The position numbers and the translations under genes are program-made. From JAWXBM01 sp037968555 (GTDB lineage: Bacteria > Pseudomonadota > Gammaproteobacteria > Xanthomonadales > SZUA-36), in assembly GCA_037968555.1 (NCBI GenBank), contig JBBKVS010000077.1, forward strand, positions 1 through 8,177: DNA of 8,177 bases, written 5' to 3'. Below the pieces are notes generated by a model. It searched no databases. It saw nothing but the letters and a program-made list of their open reading frames with translations, and had not been told where the DNA came from. Positions within the stretch are counted from its first letter, which is position 1, and each line of letters starts with the position of its first letter. Positions 1 to 6,522 of this stretch are shown piece by piece.

Positions 1-136
1 CCGGCGGTGGCGCTTCGAAGCTGTCGGCGAAAATTAACTGCGGATCAACGGGCCCGGCGGGCGCGGGCAGGGGCATCGCGATAAATGCGACGCCGATGCT
101 GAGAACGAACACAGGCCAGGTTTTAGTGAATCCCAT
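1..136 (-). CDS. Secreted protein, N-terminal part only (runs off left edge)
   Basis: Forty-five codons are visible, starting at the ATG complementary to 134-136. A GGAG ribosome binding site (complement of 146-149) lies 9 nt upstream of that ATG. The N-terminus is a clear Sec signal peptide: a short basic start (MGFTK), a hydrophobic core (WPVFVLSIGVAFIAM) and a PLPAPA signal peptidase I site of the A-x-A type, with probable cleavage before GPVDPQ. The mature part begins GPVDPQLIFADSFEAPPP. This 'IFADSFE' stretch resembles the start of many exported proteins of environmental gammaproteobacteria, which I know by pattern only and not by function. The rest of the protein lies outside the window, so no function can be given. 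It is divergent from the large operon and separated from it by the IS91 remnant. Confidence 0.7.
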   Translation of the reverse strand, partial: MGFTKTWPVFVLSIGVAFIAMPLPAPAGPVDPQLIFADSFEAPPP

Positions 137-170
137 AATTGTCGACTCCGGTAGATCATAACCAGAATTA

Positions 171-199
171 AGTATAGGACACATTAAGTGTCCTTTGAG
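171..199 (-). promoter_or_regulatory. Perfect palindrome in the putative promoter of the secreted-protein gene
   Basis: AGGACAC (176-182) and GTGTCCT (188-194) are perfect inverted arms of 7 nt around ATTAA. Read on the minus strand, TATACT (176-171) is a good -10 box. A weak -35-like CTCAAA (199-194) lies 17 nt upstream, so the palindrome would fill the -35/-10 spacer, a classical repressor position. The predicted transcript would start near 164, leaving a short leader with the GGAG site. The alternatives are that the palindrome is the end of an insertion element next to the IS91 remnant, or a weak RNA hairpin. The -35 is poor, so the promoter is tentative; the palindrome itself is certain. 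Confidence 0.35.
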
Positions 200-277
200 G
201 ATAGGTAGGATAAACGCTATATTGCCAGAAATTTACAGTTACGGGGCGGCGGCCGAAAGGCCGTCATCCTGTATAGC

Positions 278-972
278 GTGCCGCTGGTTGAGGAGGAGCC
301 CAGCATTCCTTTGTTAGCCACGATGTACGGCTTCAGCCTGCATGCCGGCACCGTGTGTGAAGCCCATCAACGCAGCAAGCTGGAACGCCTGTGCCGTTAC
401 ATCACCCGTCCGCCGATCGCCACCAAGCGTCTCTCGGTCGATGACCATGGTCGGGTGGTGTATCGCTACAAGCGGCCGTTCCGGGATGGATCGACGCATG
501 TGATTCTGGAGCCGCTGGATTTTATGTTCAGGATGAACGGTATGCCGCGGGCGCAGGGATGCGCACGACTGCAGGGATGCAGGAGGTAGAGCAACGCAGG
601 AGCAGTTGCCGAGGAGCGGCCATCGCAAGATTGGCTGCTTTGGTGCCAAGGCCGCGTCTCAACCTAACACGCTTTCACGGCGTCTTCGCACCCAACTTCA
701 AACACCGCCGCCACATCGTGCCACGCCGTGCACCGGGCCGGGTGGACGCCGACAAGCCCCTGGCTCCTTTGACCTGGGCACTGCGCCTGAAACGAGTGTT
801 CGAAATCGACATCGAGGCCTGTCCGCATTGTGGCGGCAAGCTTCGCGTCATCGCCTGTGTCGAGGACCCACCGCTGATCCGCAAGATCCTCGAACACGTG
901 CAGCAGCGCGACGATGCAGGCTTCAGTCAAGCGCGGGCGCCGCCGGTGCGTGATGGGGCAAAACCAGACTGA
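278..972 (+). pseudogene. IS91-family (Y2) transposase remnant, C-terminal part, split by an insert
   Basis: Two reading frames together give the C-terminal part of an IS91/ISCR-type transposase (Y2_Tnp family). The first (278-525) carries the FSLHAG stretch, LERLCRYITRPP, RLSVDDHGRVVYRYKRPFRDG and THVILEPLDF. The second (624-972) carries ARLAALVPRPRLNLTRFHGVFAP, then WALRLKRVFEIDIEACPHCGGKLRVIA, which includes the C-x2-C pair usual near the end of this family. Joining 525 to 624 restores DFIARLAALVPRP exactly, so the break is a 98-nt insertion and not random decay. The N-terminal portion, including the catalytic HUH and tyrosine region, is missing upstream. The frame is open back to about 209 but shows no recognisable family sequence there. 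The element is therefore dead. In the intact family the protein drives rolling-circle transposition. Confidence 0.85.
526..623 (+). mobile_element. 98-bp hairpin-array insert within the IS91 transposase
   Basis: This block interrupts the transposase frame and is flanked by AT at 524-525 and 622-623, either a 2-bp target duplication or chance. It folds on the plus strand into consecutive short hairpins with GGA in the loops: GTTCA-GGA-TGAAC (526-538), GCGCA-GGGA-TGCGC (551-564), CTGCA-GGGA-TGCAG (569-582), GCAAC/GTTGC enclosing AGGA (591-609), and GCCG-AGGAG-CGGC (608-620, sharing two bases with the previous stem). GCAGGGATGC occurs twice (553-562 and 571-580). No ORF of its own is present, so any mobility would be supplied in trans, as for MITE- or REP-like repeats. 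The insertion boundary is well supported; the nature of the repeat is inferred. Confidence 0.7.
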
Positions 973-1204
973 ACTGAACAGTGGGCAGGCGGCCCGGCGG
1001 TCACGCTCGGGCCAAGGTGGGCCACCAACCGGATCCGACGCGAAAAAAGCCAACGGGCCGTTTCAAAACATGCCCAGAGGGGCTCAGGAAGGGCCGGCTT
1101 GGTTCCGGATGGGCAGGAAATCAAGGCTCGGATACTTTCAAATTTCTCAAGAAAGCTGCTTAATACTTCTTATTCGCCACCGTCAAGTGATTGAAAAATA
1201 GCAG
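973..1204. other. Non-coding stretch, probably the 3' end of the IS91 remnant
   Basis: No convincing gene lies here. The first part is GC-rich and structured: GGCCCG (991-996) pairs with CGGGCC (1008-1013), and GGTGG (1016-1020) pairs with CCACC (1022-1026). This is the kind of sequence found after the transposase stop in IS91-type elements, where one end (terIS/oriIS) carries a hairpin, but I cannot identify the exact terminus. From about 1130 the sequence becomes AT-rich and leads into the promoter of the large operon. The short frames in this stretch lack family similarity and ribosome binding sites. Confidence 0.4.
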
Positions 1205-1232
1205 TTGACTTTTGCACAGTGAAGCTTATATT
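1205..1232 (+). promoter_or_regulatory. Sigma70-type promoter of the aminomutase/ligase operon
   Basis: TTGACT (1205-1210) is one mismatch from the -35 consensus and TATATT (1227-1232) is one mismatch from the -10 consensus, with a 16-nt spacer. Transcription would start near 1239, giving a leader of about 88 nt before the first gene. It is the best promoter match I see in the region upstream of the operon, and it lies just past the IS91 remnant. Confidence 0.65.
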
Positions 1233-1264
1233 AACGCACCATTCAGACGGGAATTAACCCCGTA

Positions 1265-1289
1265 CGACCCGAAGGGCCGGGTCGGTTTT
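1265..1289 (+). terminator. Terminator-like hairpin in the operon leader (possible attenuator)
   Basis: CGACCCG (1265-1271) pairs perfectly with CGGGTCG (1278-1284) around a 6-nt AAGGGC loop. This gives a 7-bp GC-rich stem followed by GTTTTC. It lies between the predicted start of transcription and the first ATG, where it could terminate part of the transcripts. The T-tract is short (four T), so termination may be weak, or the hairpin may simply stabilise the mRNA. No leader peptide rich in one amino acid and no known riboswitch fold is evident. An alternative is a relic terminator for transcription coming out of the IS91 remnant. Confidence 0.45.
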
Positions 1290-1326
1290 CATACGCAGGT
1301 CGCCCATCTGTGCCAAAGGAACGAAA

Positions 1327-2631
1327 ATGAAAACTGCAAGGGCTCTCGAAGAAGAGCCTCCCGGGCCAGCGACAGCTTCCCAACCTGTACTTTCCCCATC
1401 ACGATCCACGAAATCTGAATCTCAATCACTCTCGAAATTGACCCTGGCTCCGCTCGGCAAGTCAGCTTTCGTTGTTTCCGAACGTTCCGCCGAATTCCTG
1501 CGAACCTACTACCCGGATGCCACGATAAATGAGTGGAACGACTGGCGATGGCAGAATCGCAACCGCGTTCGCACGCTGGCCGATTTGCAGCGCATGATCA
1601 CCATGACCGACGAAGAAAATGAAGCCATCCAGCGTCATTCCGGTGCTTTGCCGGTTGGCATTACGCCTTATTACGCCAGCCTGCTGGACCCGCTGGATAG
1701 CAACCAGGGCTTGCGCAAGACCGTAGTGCCCGTGCTCGGTGAATACACCTTTACCCGCGGGGAAAATGACGACCCACTGGGTGAAGACAGCCACAGCCCG
1801 GTGCCTGGACTGGTCCACCGCTACCCCGATCGCGTGCTGTTGCTGGTGACCAATTTCTGCTCGGTTTACTGTCGTTATTGCACACGTGCACGCATGGTCG
1901 GCTCGGCCGGTGAACGCAGTGTGAAAAAATCCGATATCGAACTGGCTCTCGACTACATAGAACAAACACCGGTCATCCGCGATGTTCTGATCTCGGGCGG
2001 AGACCCGCTCAGCCTGGACGACGACCGGCTGGATTACATCCTCGGCCGCCTGCGGAAGATCAGGCATGTTGAGTTTGTACGTATTGGCAGCAAACAGCCG
2101 GTGGTGCAACCCATGCGCATGACCAAGTCATTACTCAAGATTCTGAAAAAGCACCATCCGCTATGGATGAGCCTGCACTTCACTCACCCGGATGAAATCA
2201 CCCCGGAAGTCAGTGAAGCTTGCGGCCGTATGGCTGACAGCGGTATTCCCCTGGGTAGTCAGACGGTATTGCTCAAGGGCGTAAACGATGATCTTGGCAC
2301 TATGAAATCACTGGTGCACGGACTGCTGAAAATCCGCGTCAGGCCCTACTACCTGTATCAGTGCGATCCGATTTCCGGATCGTCCCATTTCCGCACCCCG
2401 GTCTCAAAGGGCGTAGAGTTGATTCGAGGCCTGCGTGGCCACACCACCGGTTACGCTGTTCCGACCTTCGTTGTTGATGCGCCCAATGGCGGTGGGAAAA
2501 TCCCCCTGTCTCCTGACTATACCCTGGGCTATGAGGGCGACGACCTGCTGTTGAAAAGTTACGACGGTGGAACCTATCACTACCCGGACTCCGGTCCGGC
2601 CATTACCCTTGCCCAAGGAGTGCAGTCATGA
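1327..2631 (+). CDS. kamA: Lysine 2,3-aminomutase-like radical SAM, PLP-dependent enzyme (KamA family)
   Basis: This 434-aa protein belongs to the KamA family, which moves an amino group from C2 to C3 of an amino acid using S-adenosylmethionine, a [4Fe-4S] cluster and PLP. Visible motifs are the cluster-binding CSVYCRYC (C178, C182, C185), SGGDPL (223-228, SAM binding) and VDAPNGGGKIP with K391 in the place of the PLP lysine. D347 (YQCD) and D384 (VDAP) align with the two aspartates (D293 and D330 of the Clostridium enzyme, from memory) that hold the side-chain amine of lysine. The substrate is therefore predicted to be lysine, giving beta-lysine. Residues 1-40 form a Ser/Pro-rich extension absent from the clostridial enzyme. 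The start is supported by AAGGA (1316-1320) 6 nt upstream. It is the first gene of a five-gene operon and overlaps the next by ATGA. EpmB (EF-P modification) is less likely, because it is shorter and no EF-P gene is nearby. Confidence 0.9.
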   Translation: MKTARALEEEPPGPATASQPVLSPSRSTKSESQSLSKLTLAPLGKSAFVVSERSAEFLRTYYPDATINEWNDWRWQNRNRVRTLADLQRMITMTDEENEAIQRHSGALPVGITPYYASLLDPLDSNQGLRKTVVPVLGEYTFTRGENDDPLGEDSHSPVPGLVHRYPDRVLLLVTNFCSVYCRYCTRARMVGSAGERSVKKSDIELALDYIEQTPVIRDVLISGGDPLSLDDDRLDYILGRLRKIRHVEFVRIGSKQPVVQPMRMTKSLLKILKKHHPLWMSLHFTHPDEITPEVSEACGRMADSGIPLGSQTVLLKGVNDDLGTMKSLVHGLLKIRVRPYYLYQCDPISGSSHFRTPVSKGVELIRGLRGHTTGYAVPTFVVDAPNGGGKIPLSPDYTLGYEGDDLLLKSYDGGTYHYPDSGPAITLAQGVQS

Positions 2632-3650
2632 ATCACGCAATAAAACGTATTGGTTTAACCTTTGACCTGCGCGACAGTTACCTCGAGGCTGGTTACAGCG
2701 AAATGGAAACCGCCGAGTTTGACCGCGCCGACACCATCGAGAGTATCGAGACATCCTTGCAGCAACTGGGCTACACGGTGGACCGCATAGGCCACGTCAA
2801 GCAACTGGCCGCGCGACTGGTAGCTGGTGACCGATGGGACCTGGTATTCAACATCTGCGAAGGAATGTACGGTATCGGCCGCGAAGCCCAGGTACCGGCG
2901 CTGCTGGATGCCTACCAGGTTCCCTACGTATTTTCCGACACCCTGACCTGCGCCCTCACCCTGCACAAGGGCATGACCAAGGACGTAGTGCGGGCGGCAG
3001 GGGTTGCCACCCCCGATCATGTCATGGTGAACAGCCGCAGCGACATAAAACAAATCAAACTGCCGTTTCCCTTGTTCGCCAAGCCGGTGGCGGAAGGCAC
3101 AGGCAAAGGCATCACCGCAGATTCGAAAGTGACCGATGCCACGCAGCTGAAACGCGTTTGCGAACAACTGCTCATGGAACACCATCAACCTGTACTGGTA
3201 GAACGTTTCCTGCCTGGCCGGGAGTTTACCGTGGGTATTCTCGGAACCGGCACCCAGGCCAGTGCCCTGGCCACCCTTGAAATCGAATTGCTGGAAGGCG
3301 CCGATTCGGAAGTGTATTCCTACCGTAACAAGGAAGAATGTGAAGAACTGGTGCGTTACAAGCTGTTGCCCGCCGGTAAACTTCGTCGCGACATTGAATT
3401 GTTATGTCTGAAAGCCTGGCATGCACTTGGTTGCCGAGATGCCGGCCGCATGGACGTTCGCCTGGATGAAAAAGGCCAGGTGCATTTCCTGGAAGTAAAC
3501 CCCCTGGCCGGAATTCACCCGGAACATTCAGATCTTCCCATCATGGCCACTATGACCGGAATGAAATACTTGCAGCTGATAGAATCCATCATGAACTCTG
3601 CCGTGCAACGCTGCGGCACCGTACAAGATGCCCACCACAAGGCCGCCTGA
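2628..3650 (+). CDS. ATP-grasp carboxylate-amine ligase, D-Ala-D-Ala ligase superfamily (first copy)
   Basis: This 340-aa ATP-grasp protein should activate a carboxylate as acyl phosphate and join it to an amine. Domain order is a Ddl-like N-terminal domain (about 5-125; FNICEGMYGIGREAQVPALL at 74-93, then SDTLTCALTLHKGMTK), the ATP-grasp lid with K152 in LFAKPV and a glycine-rich AEGTGKGI, E192 in VERF, and the metal-binding end with R274, D276, E289 and N291 (FLEVNPLAG), followed by HSDLP (300-304) resembling the Ddl serine loop. The N-terminus (GLTFDLRDSYLEAGYSEMET) lacks the usual Ddl substrate-binding G-x-S-x-E motif. This fits a COG1181 subgroup of unknown substrate rather than true cell-wall Ddl. 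AAGGAG (2615-2620) lies 7 nt before the ATG, which overlaps the upstream stop (ATGA). Beta-lysine or an acetylated form is an inferred substrate. Confidence 0.85.
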   Translation: MNHAIKRIGLTFDLRDSYLEAGYSEMETAEFDRADTIESIETSLQQLGYTVDRIGHVKQLAARLVAGDRWDLVFNICEGMYGIGREAQVPALLDAYQVPYVFSDTLTCALTLHKGMTKDVVRAAGVATPDHVMVNSRSDIKQIKLPFPLFAKPVAEGTGKGITADSKVTDATQLKRVCEQLLMEHHQPVLVERFLPGREFTVGILGTGTQASALATLEIELLEGADSEVYSYRNKEECEELVRYKLLPAGKLRRDIELLCLKAWHALGCRDAGRMDVRLDEKGQVHFLEVNPLAGIHPEHSDLPIMATMTGMKYLQLIESIMNSAVQRCGTVQDAHHKAA

Positions 3651-4743
3651 GGCGAGTACTATTCAGAAGCCGGACATTGCAAGCCGCGTGCAGCATGAGC
3701 ACCGGGATCGAACGGTACTCGTGCTGCATGAGGCTATTGGTGATGATGCGCGGGCAGATGAACAGGACACGCTGATCCAGCGCGACCAGGTGTGCGAAGC
3801 ACTGAATACGCTGGGCTGGAACACCCGGCACCTGGCCACCGGCCTGGACCTGGAGAGCACCATGACCTCTGTCATGCGATTCAGGCCTGCATGCATTTTC
3901 AACCTGGTGGAGTCACTGGGTGGACAGGGGCGTTTAATCCATTTTGTTCCCGCCTTGTTGCAAGGCAGCGGGTACCTTTTCACCGGCTGCAGCAGTGACG
4001 CGATCTATTCAAGCTCACACAAGTTGATGGCCAAGAACCGCATGCGCCAGTGCGATATTCGCACACCGGAGTTTTTTAGTCTCGGAGACACTCCGTACCC
4101 AGTCAAGGCAAGCAATCGCTGGATCGTGAAATCGGTTTGGGAACATGCCTCTTTCGGACTGGACGATGGTTGCGTGGTTAAAAGTGTGGACGCCGCAGTG
4201 GAGCGTATATTCGCCTGCACCCGGCGGCATGGCGGGGAATGGTTTGCTGAGGAGTTTGTGGACGGCAGGGAGTTCAATATTTCCGTGCTGGAATGTAATG
4301 GCAGGCCGCAGATTCTGCCCATGGCGGAAATGACGTTCGTGGGCTTCCCGCCAGATAAACCCAGGATCGTGGGCTATGCCGCAAAATGGGATGAGGAAGC
4401 GCCGGAGTTTCACGCCACGCAACGAATCTTCCCGGAGCTTCCAGCCGGCCTGCATCATGCCCTGCAAGAGGCGGTGATGGGCTGCTGGAAGGCATTCGGA
4501 CTGAGCGGCTATGCACGGGTTGACTTCCGTGTGGATGCCGATGGTAATCCCTGGGTTCTGGAAGTCAATGCCAACCCCTGTATTGCGCGGGATGCCGGGT
4601 TCACGGTAGCCGCTCAACAAGCAGGCATCAGTCACGACGCCATCGTCAAGAACATCCTCGAGGCAGCCGGGGTCACAAACACTCCAGCTGGCCTTCAAAA
4701 AGATACACTCACAGCCGGGGTTGTTCCCGGGCAGTTTGCCTGA
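3628..4743 (+). CDS. ATP-grasp carboxylate-amine ligase, D-Ala-D-Ala ligase superfamily (second, divergent copy)
   Basis: This second ATP-grasp ligase (371 aa) is clearly different from its neighbour. Visible are a Ddl-like FNLVESLGGQGRLIHFVPALL (91-111), FTGCSSDAIYSSSHKLMAKNRM (118-139), the ATP lysine K168 (WIVKSVWEHASFG), E208/E209 (WFAEEFVDGREFNISV) and the metal site with D299, E312, N314 and N316 (GYARVDF, VLEVNANP), ending in DAGFTVAAQQAGIS. The N/D-rich end resembles COG1181 members annotated loosely as D-Ala-D-Ala ligases. The start is uncertain: the ATG at 3628 overlaps the previous gene by 23 nt and has no good ribosome binding site. GTG codons at 3688 and 3721 are in frame, but the latter would cut the first beta strand (TVLVLHE). 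Translation is probably coupled. An inferred role is the second of two successive amide-forming steps. Confidence 0.83.
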   Translation: MPTTRPPEASTIQKPDIASRVQHEHRDRTVLVLHEAIGDDARADEQDTLIQRDQVCEALNTLGWNTRHLATGLDLESTMTSVMRFRPACIFNLVESLGGQGRLIHFVPALLQGSGYLFTGCSSDAIYSSSHKLMAKNRMRQCDIRTPEFFSLGDTPYPVKASNRWIVKSVWEHASFGLDDGCVVKSVDAAVERIFACTRRHGGEWFAEEFVDGREFNISVLECNGRPQILPMAEMTFVGFPPDKPRIVGYAAKWDEEAPEFHATQRIFPELPAGLHHALQEAVMGCWKAFGLSGYARVDFRVDADGNPWVLEVNANPCIARDAGFTVAAQQAGISHDAIVKNILEAAGVTNTPAGLQKDTLTAGVVPGQFA

Positions 4744-4746
4744 TCT

Positions 4747-6522
4747 ATGTTCAGAATTCACAAGGTTTTTGATGTCACAACGCCAACCAACCGGCAGCTC
4801 CTGTCGCAGGTACAGGCCATGTTGCGGGTGCAGTTCAATGAACTGAGCGAAAGAGACATTGCCAAGTTACCCTCACAACTCGCCAACCCGATGAAATACC
4901 GCTTCCGGTCCATCCTGCTGGTGGCTGAGGATGGCGATAACACGGTACGCGGGTTTGCCATGCTGTTGCATGCTCCGGACCTGGAATTCTGTTATCTCGA
5001 TTACGTCTGCGCCGGCCGCGGCGAAACCGGCGGCGGAATTGGCGGAGCCCTGTATGCACGCGTACGCGAGGAAGCGTTCCAGCTGGGCGTGATTGGTATC
5101 TTTCTCGAATGCCTTCCGGATGATCCGGCGCTGTCTCCTGACCCGGTAATCCGCAAGCAGAATAGCGCACGTCTGCGATTTTATGAACGGTTCGGAGCCA
5201 GGCCATTAATTAACACTTCCTACGAAACGCCCCTATCCGAAAACGACACCGACCCGCCCTACCTGGTATTCGATCACCTGGGCCAGGAAAACAAGCCGCT
5301 TAGACGGAAAGTGGTCCGGGACATAATTCGCGCCATACTGGAGCGCAAATATGCCGCGGTATGCCCGCCGGATTATATCGAGAAAATCATTTCCTCGATC
5401 AAGGACGACCCGATAGAAATGCGCCCGGCACGCTATGTCAAGGACCTGCCCAGCACGGCCGGACTGAAGCCTGAACAACGACGCATTGCGCTGATCATTA
5501 ATGACCGCCACTCCATACACCATGTCAATGATCGCGGATACGTGGAAGCTCCGGTGCGCATCTCATCCATCACCCGCGAACTGGACCGAACCCAACTGTT
5601 TGAAACCATCCCGGCACAGAATTTTGGTCTGAGTGTCATTGAAACAGTGCACAAACCTGAATTCGTGCAGTTCCTGAAAAAGGCATGCGCCAATGTACCT
5701 CCGGGCAAATCGGTATACCCCTACGTGTTCCCGGCCCGCAACCGCGCACGGCCTCCGAAAGAAGTTCCCTTGCGGGCAGGCTACTACTGCATTGACACCT
5801 TCACACCACTGAACGCCAATGCCTACAAGGCGGCACGACGTTCGGTGGATTGCGCCATGACCGGCGCAGAATGCCTGCTGGATGGCCGCAGGGCCGCCTA
5901 CGCACTGGTACGGCCACCCGGCCATCATGCCGAGCGCGAGGCATTTGGCGGTTTCTGTTATTTCAACTCTGCCGCGATTGCAGCACATCACCTTAGCCAG
6001 CAGGGTAAGGTCGTCTTGCTGGATATCGACTATCACCACGGCAACGGTGCACAGGACATTTTTTACCAGCGCAAAGACGTGTTCACCATTTCACTGCACG
6101 GTCATCCGCGCTATTCCTACCCGTATTTCTCCGGCTTCGAAGATGAAAAAGGCGAACAGGACGGCAGCGGTTACAACCTCAATTTTCCCCTTGTGGAAAA
6201 CCTGGACGGCGAGCAATACCGTAAATACCTGGCCGAGGCGCTGGCGCGAATCCGCAAGTACCAGCCGCAGTTCCTGGTGCTGGCCCTGGGCCTGGACACC
6301 GCGAAGGGAGACCCAACAGGTTCATTCCGGCTCATGGCCAAGGACTTCCATGAGAACGGCCGCATGATTGGCTCACTGGACCTTCCCACGCTGGTCGTGC
6401 AGGAAGGTGGTTATAAAACCCAGACCCTGGGTATTAACGCGCGTCATTTCTTTACCGGACTGTGGGCAGGTATGCAGCATCGGGAACTGGCACCCACGGG
6501 TCGCAAGGGCAAACGCCAATGA
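4747..6522 (+). CDS. Bifunctional GNAT acetyltransferase / HDAC-superfamily deacetylase fusion
   Basis: This 591-aa protein joins two opposed activities. Residues about 5-180 form a GNAT fold: ILLVAEDG..VRGFAMLL (beta strands), YLDYVCAG, a glycine-rich acetyl-CoA loop GETGGGIGGAL (92-102, without the usual R/Q at its start) and NSARLRFYERFGARP (139-153). A charged helical linker runs about 181-245. Residues about 246-575 are an arginase/HDAC-fold deacetylase: RPPGHH with the catalytic histidine pair H393/H394, DIDYHHGNG with zinc ligands D428 and H430, D517 as the third zinc ligand, and catalytic Y556 in QEGGY. The HGHPRYSYPYFSGFEDEKG stretch and EGGY resemble acetylpolyamine amidohydrolases more than eukaryotic HDACs. 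All zinc and catalytic residues are present, so the domain should be active on an acetylated primary amine. It starts 3 nt after the preceding stop without a clear ribosome binding site, so coupling is likely. AcuC-type acetoin function is unlikely, as no acs/acu genes are near. Confidence 0.88.
   Translation: MFRIHKVFDVTTPTNRQLLSQVQAMLRVQFNELSERDIAKLPSQLANPMKYRFRSILLVAEDGDNTVRGFAMLLHAPDLEFCYLDYVCAGRGETGGGIGGALYARVREEAFQLGVIGIFLECLPDDPALSPDPVIRKQNSARLRFYERFGARPLINTSYETPLSENDTDPPYLVFDHLGQENKPLRRKVVRDIIRAILERKYAAVCPPDYIEKIISSIKDDPIEMRPARYVKDLPSTAGLKPEQRRIALIINDRHSIHHVNDRGYVEAPVRISSITRELDRTQLFETIPAQNFGLSVIETVHKPEFVQFLKKACANVPPGKSVYPYVFPARNRARPPKEVPLRAGYYCIDTFTPLNANAYKAARRSVDCAMTGAECLLDGRRAAYALVRPPGHHAEREAFGGFCYFNSAAIAAHHLSQQGKVVLLDIDYHHGNGAQDIFYQRKDVFTISLHGHPRYSYPYFSGFEDEKGEQDGSGYNLNFPLVENLDGEQYRKYLAEALARIRKYQPQFLVLALGLDTAKGDPTGSFRLMAKDFHENGRMIGSLDLPTLVVQEGGYKTQTLGINARHFFTGLWAGMQHRELAPTGRKGKRQ

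Noticed and set aside
248..265. GGCC-GAAA-GGCC hairpin with a GNRA tetraloop as an intron or riboswitch part
   Set aside because: A single 7-bp stem (one wobble pair) without any accompanying conserved structure; noted only as local secondary structure upstream of the IS91 remnant.
1212..1418. Possible leader peptide overlapping the start of the aminomutase gene
   Set aside because: Its ATG lies upstream of the predicted transcription start, within the promoter, and the frame runs out of phase into the aminomutase gene; no run of a single amino acid suggests attenuation by translation.
1462..2109. Long open frame of 215 codons on the minus strand
   Set aside because: It lies wholly antisense to the well-supported aminomutase gene, has no family motif and is explained by codon bias of the plus-strand gene.
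1327..2631. EpmB (EF-P lysylation) or glutamate 2,3-aminomutase
   Set aside because: EpmB is shorter and usually near efp/epmA, which are absent here; the lysine-binding aspartates are kept, which argues against glutamate.
2628..3650. True D-alanine-D-alanine ligase for cell-wall synthesis
   Set aside because: The canonical Ddl N-terminal motif is absent, there are no mur/fts neighbours, and a second dissimilar copy follows within an operon with an aminomutase.
4015..4761. Open frame of 248 codons on the minus strand
   Set aside because: Antisense to the second ATP-grasp gene; no recognisable domain and no ribosome binding site.
6462..6518. Upstream start for the last acetyltransferase gene
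   Set aside because: It would overlap the deacetylase gene by 61 nt and add residues without family similarity; the ATG at 6519 has ATGA coupling and an AAGGG site.
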